This document shows, piece after piece, positions 7,588-15,056 of a stretch of DNA of 19,440 bases (position 1 is its first letter; every line of letters begins with the position of its first letter). The DNA is from Caldipriscus sp964426895. Lineage in GTDB: Bacteria; Hydrothermota; Hydrothermia; LBFQ01. The notes beneath the pieces are model-generated. The model saw nothing but the letters and a program-made list of their open reading frames with translations. It had not been told where the DNA came from and searched no databases. A program made the translations under genes and the position numbers. The stretch covers positions 1 to 19,440 of the forward strand of contig CAYRSH010000032.1 of assembly GCA_964426895.1 (NCBI GenBank). The letters are read 5' to 3'.

Positions 7588-7930
7588 CTATTAATTGGGA
7601 TACACTCCCTTCAAGTTTGGCACCCTCTTCAACCACGAGTATTTTACACCTCAAATCCCCTTTAAATACTGCGGTATTTCGGAATTCTACCCTATCACCT
7701 ATAAGAATATTGGTTATAATCTCCCCCATACATACCAAACTGCCGACCTTTATCTCTTGCGAATGAATCTTCCCATCCTTTTCCACTATCAATTCACCCT
7801 TTACATCCAAGTTCCCCTCTATCACACCTTCAACCACACCGCTACCCTCAACCGCAAGATCCCCTTTTATTACAGTTCCCTTCCCTACATACAGTTCCGT
7901 GCTGCTGAAATCCTTCCTTTTCCCAAACAT
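7562..7930 (-). CDS. Bactofilin (polymer-forming cytoskeletal protein)
   Basis: A 122-residue bactofilin, a protein that polymerises without nucleotide into membrane-associated filaments and positions cell-wall or polarity factors. A short flexible N-terminus (MFGKRKDFSSTE) is followed by a right-handed beta-helix core from about residue 15 to 112, with the typical repeats: VIKGDLAVEGSGVVEGVIEG, then LDVKGELIVEKDGKI, then FKGDLRCKILVVEEGAKLEG. Hydrophobic residues alternate and glycines occur at turns. The tail is short. The ATG shares one base with the stop of the cvpA-like gene (TAATG), and GGGAGGGG lies about 9 nt upstream. The 3' end overlaps the thioesterase start. The neighbouring DivIVA-like protein and glycosyltransferase support a shape or envelope role; the family assignment is firm. 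Confidence 0.93.
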   Translation of the reverse strand: MFGKRKDFSSTELYVGKGTVIKGDLAVEGSGVVEGVIEGNLDVKGELIVEKDGKIHSQEIKVGSLVCMGEIITNILIGDRVEFRNTAVFKGDLRCKILVVEEGAKLEGSVSQLIDVQTQNKG

Positions 7931-8394
7931 TAGAACAGACCCCTCCCACCAAACAGTAGGATTACTCCCTTACTTATCTGCGCCAATTTGGAAACGAGCA
8001 AGGAGTTTTCAACCGGGAACCTAAACTGGGGTATAGACATCAACGCCAACCCTATAATCCCCACAAATAAACCCGATTCTATTAGTGCGAATATCAATCC
8101 GCCAATGGGGTCAAGGGCCCCAAGCGAAAAGTTTAACTTCAAAATCTGCGCCAAGAATTGTATTCCCTGGTGTATAATTATGAAAATTATTACAAAGGCA
8201 ACCATGGACCTTATCTTCGGATCCGAAAAGAACTGCAAACTATTGGAAAAAGAAGGGGTTAATATGGAAGCGCCTATTACGGCAACCACAAGGGCCACTA
8301 ATGCCCAAAACTGACTACCCGCCTTTGACCTAAACCCCTGGAAGGCGGAAAACCCTATAAAAGCCAATGCCACTATATCTAAAATTCCGTTCAT
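7930..8394 (-). CDS. CvpA-like membrane protein
   Basis: A 154-residue inner-membrane protein with four predicted membrane helices (about residues 5-20, 28-47, 62-84 and 96-120), preceded by the acidic start MNGILDIVALAFIGFSAFQG. The LGALDPIGGLIFALIESGLF stretch (about 92-111) matches the glycine-rich motif of CvpA family proteins. CvpA was named for a colicin V production phenotype in E. coli and in several bacteria affects envelope integrity; its biochemical role is not settled. The gene has a 27-nt upstream gap. GGAGG lies 15 nt from the ATG, too far for a normal ribosome binding site, while a TATAAT box is 9 nt from the ATG. It overlaps bactofilin by one base. The family call is good; the gene-name level function is uncertain. 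Confidence 0.8.
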   Translation of the reverse strand: MNGILDIVALAFIGFSAFQGFRSKAGSQFWALVALVVAVIGASILTPSFSNSLQFFSDPKIRSMVAFVIIFIIIHQGIQFLAQILKLNFSLGALDPIGGLIFALIESGLFVGIIGLALMSIPQFRFPVENSLLVSKLAQISKGVILLFGGRGLF

Positions 8395-8403
8395 TGAGTG
8401 GGA

Positions 8404-8409
8404 ATTATA
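8404..8409 (-). promoter_or_regulatory. TATAAT box before the cvpA-like gene, possible leaderless promoter
   Basis: On the coding strand GGAGG is followed directly by TATAAT, then TCCCACTCA and the ATG. The 9-nt spacing suits a transcript starting at the ATG. The GGAGG is too far upstream (15 nt) to serve that ATG well. The core TATAATTCCC is identical to that before reverse gyrase. Confidence 0.4.
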
Positions 8410-8421
8410 CCTCCGGAAAAT

Positions 8422-9684
8422 TTATTCATTACCCCTTACAAAGAACTTCCTTAAAATCCAAAACATTACAACAAATAACGATGAAGCGACGAGGTTGATA
8501 TTTAAAGCGTTTTCAAACCCTACGAACTTCGCCAAAATGTCGTTCCACAACCCCATAAGAATAACCACAGATGTAAATGTTAGGGCATTAACTATATCCT
8601 TTAAAACAACAACCCTCCCTATGTAATCCGCGGTGGAGAACTTTTGAAAGACGGTTTCCGTCCCTATGAACCCGAGGGATGTAAATATCCCCCCTATTGC
8701 AAATAACGGTGATAATACGAGTAGGTTTGATGTAAGGGCAATTCCCGAAAGGGTTAAACCCAAAACAAAAACCGAATTCCACAACAATTTATACTCCCTC
8801 CCCTTCAACACCCTCCCCGCCAAATACGAACCCAAAAACAAACCCAAGCCATAAATCCCCCCTACCAAACCCAACTGAGCGGTACCGGTATGCCCTATCT
8901 TTTGTAGTTTAACTATACCAAGGATATATGTTATGGCCCCTACATACGATATTAACGCGGTTGCTATTAAAGAGTAGAGTAGAATTTTTCTCTTTTTAAC
9001 AAACTTTAACCCTTCGGATATAGAGTGTATATAACTTATTTTAGCCTTTGTTTCCGATTGTGGTTTGATATATTCACCATCCCCATGGATGAATACCAAA
9101 AGGATTGCCGATATTAAAAATGTTAATCCGTCTACGAACAAACCCACCTCCCACCCCTCAAAACCGTAGGATTTCCATAAAAGCCTATCGGATATAATCC
9201 CCCCAAATAGAATACCCAAACCCGTGGCTATTCTACCCCAAAAGTTTAACATACTGTTTAAAACCGCAAGATTGCTTTTATCACCCGCTATATGAACCAC
9301 TATACCGTTTTTTGCGGAATTGAACAAAACGGTGAATGTAAAAACGCAGAAAACAATTAAATATGCCATCCTAAAATCCTTAAACGATTTAAAGAGAAAT
9401 ATCAATGAGATTACGAGTAAGGCTCTTGCCAAGTCGGAAACTATCATTACAATCTTTCTGTTAAACCTATCCGTTATTGCCCCGGCAATTGGGCCAAAAA
9501 ATATAACGGGTATAACCGTCCAAAAGGCTAAAAAAGAATACTCCGAAGAACCCATTGCATGTGTTCCCAACAAACTCAAAATGGCCATATTGTTTATACG
9601 ATCCCCCAACTGTGAAATGGCTTGTGAAAATGTAAATAAAAAAACATTACGATTTTTTAGAAGTTTTACCTCCTGAATGGGCAC
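8422..9684 (-). CDS. Major facilitator superfamily transporter, exporter type
   Basis: A 420-residue membrane transporter with 12 predicted helices. It begins NRNVFLFTFSQAISQLGDRI (residues 11-30), a pattern common in the EntS/MFS_3 exporter group. MFS motif A is present between helices 2 and 3 as GAITDRFNRK (about 68-77), and the second half has a weaker copy (YLAGRVLKGREYKLL). A long loop in the middle (about 205-235) separates the halves. The GTG start is one base after the universal stress protein stop, with no good Shine-Dalgarno before it; oddly, a perfect AGGAGG lies inside codons 4-6 with no start codon at a suitable distance in frame. The true start is therefore less certain than for its neighbours. 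Drug, metabolite or siderophore efflux are all possible; the substrate is unknown. Confidence 0.87.
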   Translation of the reverse strand: MPIQEVKLLKNRNVFLFTFSQAISQLGDRINNMAILSLLGTHAMGSSEYSFLAFWTVIPVIFFGPIAGAITDRFNRKIVMIVSDLARALLVISLIFLFKSFKDFRMAYLIVFCVFTFTVLFNSAKNGIVVHIAGDKSNLAVLNSMLNFWGRIATGLGILFGGIISDRLLWKSYGFEGWEVGLFVDGLTFLISAILLVFIHGDGEYIKPQSETKAKISYIHSISEGLKFVKKRKILLYSLIATALISYVGAITYILGIVKLQKIGHTGTAQLGLVGGIYGLGLFLGSYLAGRVLKGREYKLLWNSVFVLGLTLSGIALTSNLLVLSPLFAIGGIFTSLGFIGTETVFQKFSTADYIGRVVVLKDIVNALTFTSVVILMGLWNDILAKFVGFENALNINLVASSLFVVMFWILRKFFVRGNE

Positions 9685-9685
9685 G

Positions 9686-10534
9686 CTAAACTTTTAAACG
9701 CCTAATATTTAAAGTTAAAACCGGCATATGCGACCTTGAAATCACCCCTTCCGCAACACTGCCAAAAATAACCTTTTGTATTCCCGTCCTTCCATGGCTA
9801 CCTATAACCAAAAGGTCGTAATGGTTTCTCTCAGCGTAATCCACGATAGCACCCGCATAATCCAAGGTTGGGGAAAACGAAACCTCAACAACCTTTTCCG
9901 CACCTTTAAAATCCGGCATTTCTTTCATTACCTGGTTTATATAAGCCTCCTTTTCCTTAGGGTCTATTACAAAATCCACAACTATGGCATGATATAGGGT
10001 TATTTTCCCCCAGTTGGCAATTTTCGGTAGGAAGTTTATAATGGTTTGTGTGGCGGACGAAAGATCAACGGCGACCAGTATTTTTTCCAGTTTGACATGT
10101 GGAAACCTAAGGGTTATAACCGGAATGGGACTTTCGTGTAAAAGGGCTTTTGCGAAGGAACCTATGAGAAACCCCTTTACACCGGATAATCCTTTGGTAC
10201 CCACACATATGAAATCCGCTTTGAATATCTCGGCTTCTTTTATCGTTTCATTTACCGGATCCCCTATTGCAAGTTTGGAGGATACCTTTAAACCCTTTGC
10301 CTTTAACTTTCCTTCCCATTCCGCGAGGCTTTGTTCCGCGTTTTCCTTAGCCCTCTCCCACGCGTTTATCATGCCCGCGAATTGTGAAACAAATGGACCA
10401 TACATACCGCCTATATCGGGAAACACATGGAGGAACAAAACTTCCACATCTTCTTTTTGTGAAACCGCTTTTATAAAGCTTTCAACATACCTGCTATTTT
10501 CTGAAAAATCCGTAGCATAAACCAGCCTTTTCAT
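9686..10534 (-). CDS. Universal stress protein with two tandem UspA domains
   Basis: A 282-residue cytoplasmic protein made of two UspA domains (about 1-145 and 147-282). Each starts with the family pattern (LVYATDFSENS near residue 4; ILVAVDLSSAT near 152) and ends with the ATP-binding motif G-x2-G-x9-G-S: GTKGLSGVKGFLIGS in the first domain and GSHGRTGIQKVIFGS in the second. Both motifs are complete, so both halves may bind ATP. Two-domain Usp proteins are common in bacteria and archaea and are linked to stress tolerance, without one defined reaction. The ATG overlaps the stop of the DivIVA-like gene by 4 nt (ATGA) with a GGAGGGG ribosome binding site, so expression is coupled to that gene. 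The MFS transporter follows after one base. Confidence 0.93.
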   Translation of the reverse strand: MKRLVYATDFSENSRYVESFIKAVSQKEDVEVLFLHVFPDIGGMYGPFVSQFAGMINAWERAKENAEQSLAEWEGKLKAKGLKVSSKLAIGDPVNETIKEAEIFKADFICVGTKGLSGVKGFLIGSFAKALLHESPIPVITLRFPHVKLEKILVAVDLSSATQTIINFLPKIANWGKITLYHAIVVDFVIDPKEKEAYINQVMKEMPDFKGAEKVVEVSFSPTLDYAGAIVDYAERNHYDLLVIGSHGRTGIQKVIFGSVAEGVISRSHMPVLTLNIRRLKV

Positions 10535-11112
10535 TTCCCCTCCTTTAATTTCAAAAGTTTATATTTAACCTCATCCAACTCGTTTATCAGTTTCTCTATT
10601 TCTCCATAAGCCTGTTGTATTATCCTATCGGCCGTGGCCTTTGCTATTTTTAAAACTTCCGAAGGCGATTCCGTAACTTTCTTACTCTTTAATTCCTCGT
10701 TTTCCTTTAAAAGTTCGTCAAGTTTTTGGTTTAGCAGTGTGTATTCGTTTTTAAGCTTGTTATACTCCTGAGTTATCTTCTCCAAAGCCTCTTTATACTT
10801 TTGTAGTTCTTCGGATGAAGTGCTTTTCTTCTCCAATTCCTCCAACTTTTTTCTTAACAACTCGTTTTCCTGTTTTAGGAGTTCTATTTCATCCTCCTTT
10901 TTCTCAAGTTCTCCTTTGAGCCCTTCAATATCCAAGATATCCAATTTTAACTGGGCGAGTTCGGCCTCTAATTCGTTTTTCTCTTTTATGAGGTTTTCCA
11001 TTTCCCTTGCAACCTCATCCAAAAACTCCATAACCTGGTTTTTATTAAAACCCCCAAACAGAGCCCCCTTAAAATGGGCGTTTCTAATATCGTTTGGTTT
11101 AATCTTTACCAT
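10531..11112 (-). CDS. DivIVA-like coiled-coil protein
   Basis: A 193-residue cytoplasmic coiled-coil protein. The N-terminus has the DivIVA lipid-binding domain pattern: IKPNDIRNAHFKG, then GGFNKNQVMEFLDEVARE (about residues 4-36). A long Leu/Glu/Lys heptad coiled coil follows (about 37-145), then a predicted helical segment (PSEVLKIAKATADRIIQQAY onward) resembling the C-terminal part of DivIVA proteins. DivIVA proteins gather at curved membrane (poles, septa) and recruit division or growth factors. I place the start at the ATG at 11112, 6 nt behind GGAGG, rather than the GTG six bases upstream, which touches the Shine-Dalgarno. It starts two bases after purA and overlaps the stress protein by 4 nt. 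Together with the bactofilin it suggests a cell-shape module, which is inference. Confidence 0.85.
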   Translation of the reverse strand: MVKIKPNDIRNAHFKGALFGGFNKNQVMEFLDEVAREMENLIKEKNELEAELAQLKLDILDIEGLKGELEKKEDEIELLKQENELLRKKLEELEKKSTSSEELQKYKEALEKITQEYNKLKNEYTLLNQKLDELLKENEELKSKKVTESPSEVLKIAKATADRIIQQAYGEIEKLINELDEVKYKLLKLKEGK

Positions 11113-11114
11113 AA

Positions 11115-12341
11115 TCACCCTCCTTTTCTTTCTATAACCATTTCCCTTTCTTTCCCAATGGAAACAAAAGTTATTGGCACTCCGGTAATACCTTCCACTT
11201 CTTCAACCATGTCCGTCCAAGAGGCGTAATCCTTATAAACGGGTTTTATCTTGTACCAATCTTCGGAAAAGGGCGGTGGGTAGTGGAGTACGGTTCCGGA
11301 CAACTCGTATGAGGTGGCCGCCCTATATACCCCCACCTTTTCAAGCACATCTATCTTGGTAATAAACAAATCCGTGCAACCGTTTATTATACAAGCATAT
11401 CTTATCATAGGAATATCCAACCAACCGCATCTTCTGGCCCTCCCCGTTGTGGTACCGTATTCCCCTCCTATTTCCTTTAACATCTCACCCGTTTCGGACA
11501 TCTCTTCCGTTGGAAATGGTCCCTCACCAACCCTTGTTGTATAAGCCTTAAAGACCCCTATTACCCTTTTTATTTTCCAAGGGGCTATTCCTGCTCCAAC
11601 CGTTGCCCCTCCGCTTATGGTATGCGAGGATGTAACAAAGGGATATGTCCCAAAGTTTATATCCAAGTATGTCCCCTGCGCCCCCTCTAAGAGTATCCTT
11701 GCCCCGGTTTTTTCAAGTTCTTCAAGTAAAATAACAGCATCTCGAACAAAATCTTTTACATAATCCGCAAACTCGGATAATAATCCGTATAAATAATCGT
11801 AATCAAAGAACTCCCCCCCATAAGATTCCACAACCCTTTTATTGAATTCGTAAGCCCTTTGCATATACTCTTTAAGATACACGGGTCTTAAAATATCACC
11901 AACCTTTATGCCAAACCTCGCATATCTATCCCTGTTTGTTGGACCTATACCCCGCTTTGTTGTACCTATCGGTTTTTTTGAATGTTTCTCAAAAAGTGCA
12001 TCCTCTAATTTGTGATAGGGCATAACTATATGTGCCCGGGGATCCACGAACAGCCTGCCCCTTAAATCACCTATATGTTTTTTGAGGTTTTCAACCTCGG
12101 ATTTAAACACCTCGGGGTCTACAACTACACCGGGACCAATAATACCCATTACATCTTCCCTCAATAAACCCGAAGGCAAGATATGGAAAGAAAATTTATT
12201 ACCGTTTACATATACGGTGTGGCCAGCATTTGCACCACCTTGGAACCTTACAACCGCATCGTAATCCTTAGCGAGGAAATCTATAACCTTTCCCTTCCCC
12301 TCATCCCCCCATTGCAATCCCACTATTGCCGTATAGGACAT
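11115..12341 (-). CDS. purA: Adenylosuccinate synthetase
   Basis: This 408-residue enzyme joins IMP and aspartate using GTP to form adenylosuccinate, the first committed step to AMP. Seen motifs: QWGDEGKGK (near residue 9, GTP loop and catalytic Asp), GGANAGHT (about 35-42, catalytic His), GTTKRGIGP (IMP site), TSSHTISGGATVGAG, RVGEGPFPTE and GTTTGRARRCGWLD. The C-terminus has the purine-nucleotide TKIDVLE element. It is somewhat shorter than the E. coli enzyme (432 residues), as in several thermophiles. The gene lies 21 nt after rplX, in the place where rplE normally continues the ribosomal cluster. No Shine-Dalgarno is visible and a TAAAAT box is 7 nt before the ATG. Function is secure. Confidence 0.97.
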   Translation of the reverse strand: MSYTAIVGLQWGDEGKGKVIDFLAKDYDAVVRFQGGANAGHTVYVNGNKFSFHILPSGLLREDVMGIIGPGVVVDPEVFKSEVENLKKHIGDLRGRLFVDPRAHIVMPYHKLEDALFEKHSKKPIGTTKRGIGPTNRDRYARFGIKVGDILRPVYLKEYMQRAYEFNKRVVESYGGEFFDYDYLYGLLSEFADYVKDFVRDAVILLEELEKTGARILLEGAQGTYLDINFGTYPFVTSSHTISGGATVGAGIAPWKIKRVIGVFKAYTTRVGEGPFPTEEMSETGEMLKEIGGEYGTTTGRARRCGWLDIPMIRYACIINGCTDLFITKIDVLEKVGVYRAATSYELSGTVLHYPPPFSEDWYKIKPVYKDYASWTDMVEEVEGITGVPITFVSIGKEREMVIERKGG

Positions 12342-12348
12342 GAAGGGT

Positions 12349-12354
12349 ATTTTA
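12349..12354 (-). promoter_or_regulatory. TAAAAT box before purA, possible leaderless promoter
   Basis: On the coding strand TAAAAT is followed by ACCCTTC and the purA ATG, a 7-nt spacing. The 21-nt gap after rplX contains no purine-rich ribosome binding site, unlike almost every ribosomal gene upstream. This would give purA an independent transcript at the point where the ribosomal cluster ends. Confidence 0.33.
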
Positions 12355-12362
12355 AGGGTGAA

Positions 12363-12674
12363 TTAGTCTATGGGTTCCCCGCATTTCTTGCACATCCTTT
12401 TCTTCTCACCGTTTACGAATGTAAAGCCCACCCTTGTAGGTTGCCCACACTTGGGACATATCAGTTTTAGATTTGAGATATGTATCGGTGCTTCTTTTTC
12501 CACTATTCTACCGGGTCCTTCTGGACCTCTTTTTTCATGCTTTTTAACCAAGTTTGCACCTTCAACAACAGCCCTTTCCTTTTTTGGGAAAACCTTTAAA
12601 ACCTTACCGGTTATACCTTTACTTTTCCCACTTATCACCAAAACCGTATCTCCCCTTTTAATTTTCCTCGCCAT
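12363..12674 (-). CDS. rplX: 50S ribosomal protein L24
   Basis: A 103-residue L24, an early assembly-initiator protein of the large subunit located near the exit tunnel. The KOW domain is at the N-terminus: KRGDTVLVISGKSKGITGKV (about residues 6-25). The middle has the EGANLVKKHEK and GGPxGRIVEKEAPIHISNL-like region, here GPEGPGRIVEKEAPIH. The C-terminal third carries a CPKCG...CKKCG pair of CxxC motifs, a probable zinc ribbon known from many bacterial L24 proteins. Its ATG shares one base with the rplN stop, with GGAGG 8 nt upstream. It is the last ribosomal gene of the run. Confidence 0.97.
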   Translation of the reverse strand: MARKIKRGDTVLVISGKSKGITGKVLKVFPKKERAVVEGANLVKKHEKRGPEGPGRIVEKEAPIHISNLKLICPKCGQPTRVGFTFVNGEKKRMCKKCGEPID

Positions 12675-13060
12675 TACAACACCTCCGGTGCAAGGGATAC
12701 TATCCTTGTAAATCCTTTGTCGCGGAGTTCTCTCGCAACGGGCCCAAATACCCGTGTACCCTTGGGTTCCCCCGCTTGATTGATTAGAACGACGGCGTTA
12801 TCCCCAAATCTGATATAAGAACCATCCCTTCTTCTAATTTCCTTTTTAGTCCTAACTATCACAGCCCTATGCACCTCACCTTTTTTTACAGGGGCGTTTG
12901 GAGCGGCCTTTTTTATGCTAACAACCACCACATCCCCAACCGTAGCGGCAACCCTACCCCCCTTCTTACCGCTACCCTTTAAAACCTTTATTATTAAAGC
13001 CTCCTTTGCCCCGGTATTATCCGCAACATTAACATATGAGAGTTCAGGAAGGTTCTTCAT
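12674..13060 (-). CDS. rplN: 50S ribosomal protein L14
   Basis: A 128-residue L14, a large-subunit protein at the interface with the small subunit (bridge B8) and a contact for L19. It contains the family segments VNVADNTGAKEALIIKVL (about residues 10-27), VGDVVVVSIKKAAPNAPVKKGEV and GTRVFGPVARELR near the C-terminus. It is about five residues longer than the E. coli protein at its N-terminus. The only start gives a 17-nt overlap with the rpsQ 3' end, and GGAGG is found 9 nt before the ATG inside rpsQ, supporting this start. Confidence 0.98.
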   Translation of the reverse strand: MKNLPELSYVNVADNTGAKEALIIKVLKGSGKKGGRVAATVGDVVVVSIKKAAPNAPVKKGEVHRAVIVRTKKEIRRRDGSYIRFGDNAVVLINQAGEPKGTRVFGPVARELRDKGFTRIVSLAPEVL

Positions 13061-13355
13061 TTTGCATAACCTCCTTTGCTATTTCCTCCAAAACTGGCGC
13101 CTTTCTTATAATCCTTACAAGTCTCCACCTCTTTAACTTTGAAAGGGGTCTCGTTTCCATAACCTCCACAAAATCCCCTACTTTACTCTCGTTGTTCTCG
13201 TCGTGAACATAAATTTTCTTGCGTTTTTTAATGTATTTGTGATACTTGGGGTGTTCCACAATCCTATAAACCACAACCACGCGGGTTTTGTTCATCTTAT
13301 CGCTAACAACCACACCCCTTAAAACCTTCCTTTTACCCCTCTTAACCTCACTCAT
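13044..13355 (-). CDS. rpsQ: 30S ribosomal protein S17
   Basis: A 103-residue S17, a primary binder of the 5' domain of 16S rRNA. The core contains KRKVLRGVVVSDKMNKTRVV (about residues 8-27), EHPKYHKYIKKRKKIYVHDE and VGDFVEVMETRPLSKLKRWR (about 58-77). It is roughly 20 residues longer than E. coli S17 (84), with a C-terminal extension ending EEIAKEVMQNEEPS, as is usual in several thermophiles. The ATG overlaps the rpmC stop by 4 nt, with a moderate ribosome binding site (GGGGG). Confidence 0.97.
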   Translation of the reverse strand: MSEVKRGKRKVLRGVVVSDKMNKTRVVVVYRIVEHPKYHKYIKKRKKIYVHDENNESKVGDFVEVMETRPLSKLKRWRLVRIIRKAPVLEEIAKEVMQNEEPS

Positions 13356-13555
13356 AGTTTAACCCCCTTTTCCCTTAAAACCGTTAATACCCGGGCTATT
13401 TCCCTTTTGTAATATCTTATGAGGTTTTTATCTTCAAGTTGCCCGAGTTTCCTCTTAAACCGGGCATCCCTGATTTGGGCCTTTAAAACCTTTAATCTCG
13501 CCGTTAATTCTTCAACCTCCATGTTCCTTAACTCTTTGGCCTTTGTGGGTTTCAT
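13352..13555 (-). CDS. rpmC: 50S ribosomal protein L29
   Basis: A 67-residue L29, a two-helix protein beside L23 near the tunnel exit. It has the typical pattern AKELRNMEVEELTARLKVLK (about residues 6-25) and the closing IRYYKREIARVLTVLREK. The length is normal. The ATG shares one base with the rplP stop, and GGGAGG is placed well upstream. Confidence 0.96.
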   Translation of the reverse strand: MKPTKAKELRNMEVEELTARLKVLKAQIRDARFKRKLGQLEDKNLIRYYKREIARVLTVLREKGVKL

Positions 13556-13971
13556 CAGAACACCTCCCCCGCTTTTACGATTTTTGTTTTAACCGGGAGT
13601 TTAGACGCGGCTATGCGTAAAGCCTCAATGGCTTCCTCCTCGCCCACGCCTGTTATTTCAACTATCATCGTACCCGGTTTGACAAAAGCAAACCATCCCT
13701 CAACATCGCCTTTACCACCCCCCATCCTGACCTCTGCGGGTTTTTTGGTATAAGGTATGTGGGGAAATATCCTTATCCAGAATTTCGCCTTTTTACCTAT
13801 TCCCCTAACTATTGCCACCCTCATCGCTTCAATCTGATTTGAGAATATCCTGCCGTATTCAAGGCTCTTTAAACCGTAATCGCCAAACTCTAACTTGTTT
13901 CCCCTTGTGGCTATACCCTTTAACTTTGGCCTGTGTTGTTTTCTCCACTTAACCTTTCTGGGTTGCATCAT
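13555..13971 (-). CDS. rplP: 50S ribosomal protein L16
   Basis: A 138-residue L16, which sits near the A site of the large subunit and helps orient aminoacyl-tRNA. Key segments are MQPRKVKWRKQHRPKLKG at the N-terminus, IEAMRVAIVRGIGKKAKFWI and the conserved KPAEVRMGGGKGDVEGWFA loop (about residues 77-95). Two adjacent ATG codons exist; the first is preferred because it is 7 nt from GGAGG and forms an ATGA junction with the rpsC stop. Confidence 0.98.
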   Translation of the reverse strand: MMQPRKVKWRKQHRPKLKGIATRGNKLEFGDYGLKSLEYGRIFSNQIEAMRVAIVRGIGKKAKFWIRIFPHIPYTKKPAEVRMGGGKGDVEGWFAFVKPGTMIVEITGVGEEEAIEALRIAASKLPVKTKIVKAGEVF

Positions 13972-14633
13972 GGCAGTTCCTCCTCTCCTCCCCTTAAAAT
14001 ATCCCCTTTATAAATCCAAACCTTAACACCTATGGTTCCCCACTTTGTAAACGCGGTATCGTATCCGTAATCTATATTTGCCCTGAGGGTTTGTAGGGGT
14101 ACTCTCCCTTTAATATACCATTCCTTTCGGGCTATCTCCGCCCCTGCTATCCTACCCTTTACCTGCACCCTTATACCCTTTGCCCCCAACCTCATAGCGG
14201 CAAAAACCGCCCTCTTCATTAATCTCCTGTGATATACCCTCTGTTCTAACTTTCTCGCTATGTTATACGCCACCAACTGGGCATCCAATTCGGGTTGTTG
14301 GATTTCCCTGTATTCAACCACGATTTCTTTGCCAAACCTCTTCTTTAAAGCCTCCCTTAAGCCCTCTATGTTTTGCCCTTGCCTTCCGATTATAACCCCG
14401 GGTCTCGCGGTGTATATTATGGCGGTTGTTATATTTGCCGTGCGCTCTATAACTATCCTTGAAATCTGCGGGTCGTTGGGTGAGGATTTGTAGTAATCAA
14501 TTATGAACTTCCTTATATGGTAATCTTCAAGGAGGTTTTGTACATATTCTTTTTTGGTTTCCGCATACCAGGTGGATTGCCAAGGCCTAAAATACCCCGT
14601 TCTAAGACCAATTGGATGCGCCTTCTGTCCCAT
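13968..14633 (-). CDS. rpsC: 30S ribosomal protein S3
   Basis: A 221-residue S3, part of the mRNA entry channel helicase ring of the small subunit. It begins MGQKAHPIGLRTGYFRPWQS, has a KH domain with VIIGRQGQNIEGL (about residues 79-91) and the C-terminal domain with KGRIAGAEIARKEWYIKGRV. It lacks the long tail of some S3 proteins. It starts directly after the rplV stop with AAAGGAGG at normal spacing and overlaps rplP by 4 nt. Confidence 0.98.
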   Translation of the reverse strand: MGQKAHPIGLRTGYFRPWQSTWYAETKKEYVQNLLEDYHIRKFIIDYYKSSPNDPQISRIVIERTANITTAIIYTARPGVIIGRQGQNIEGLREALKKRFGKEIVVEYREIQQPELDAQLVAYNIARKLEQRVYHRRLMKRAVFAAMRLGAKGIRVQVKGRIAGAEIARKEWYIKGRVPLQTLRANIDYGYDTAFTKWGTIGVKVWIYKGDILRGGEEELP

Positions 14634-15056
14634 TTATTTCCCCTCCTTTACAACAAATACCGTTATATGCGAAGTCCTCCTCCTAAAAATCCCGTTTCCC
14701 CCAAAACGGGCTGGCTTAACCGCGGGTTTCGGTATTTTCCACATGGGACCCTTATCAACCTTAACCAAGCCTATACGGAGGTTGGGGTAGAGGTCATCAA
14801 CGCTTTTATCGGGTTCAAATTTATCCCTGTAAGAGGCTACGGCCGCCCTTAAAACCTTCCTCATAATCCTAGCCCCTTTCTTCGGTGTGAATTGTAAAAT
14901 ATAATCGGCCTCCTGTACATTCATATTCTTTATGAGATCTGCTATGAGTTTCATCTTCTTTGGGGATATCCTTGCCCTCCTCAAGATAGCAATACCACCC
15001 AACTTTTTCAACTCCGCCTTAGAAAGCCTTCCAAAGTCCGTTATTTGCGTTTTCAT
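14634..15056 (-). CDS. rplV: 50S ribosomal protein L22 with N-terminal extension
   Basis: A 140-residue L22, longer than E. coli L22 (110). An N-terminal addition of about 20 residues (MKTQITDFGRLSKAELKKLG) precedes the core RRARISPKKMKLIADLIKN. The tunnel hairpin, between KGPMWK and RTSHITVF (about residues 106-134), has FGGNGIFRR at its end and is by my alignment about four residues longer than in E. coli, with Trp, Phe and several Pro. L22 lines the exit-tunnel constriction with L4 and is a macrolide-resistance site. The ATG overlaps the rpsS stop by 4 nt, with GGTGGG upstream. Confidence 0.96.
   Translation of the reverse strand: MKTQITDFGRLSKAELKKLGGIAILRRARISPKKMKLIADLIKNMNVQEADYILQFTPKKGARIMRKVLRAAVASYRDKFEPDKSVDDLYPNLRIGLVKVDKGPMWKIPKPAVKPARFGGNGIFRRRTSHITVFVVKEGK

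Noticed and set aside
9671..9676. Perfect AGGAGG inside the start of the MFS gene as evidence for a later start
   Set aside because: No ATG, GTG or TTG lies in frame at a suitable distance behind it. It is simply the codons for Gln-Glu-Val, so the GTG at 9684 was kept with reduced certainty.
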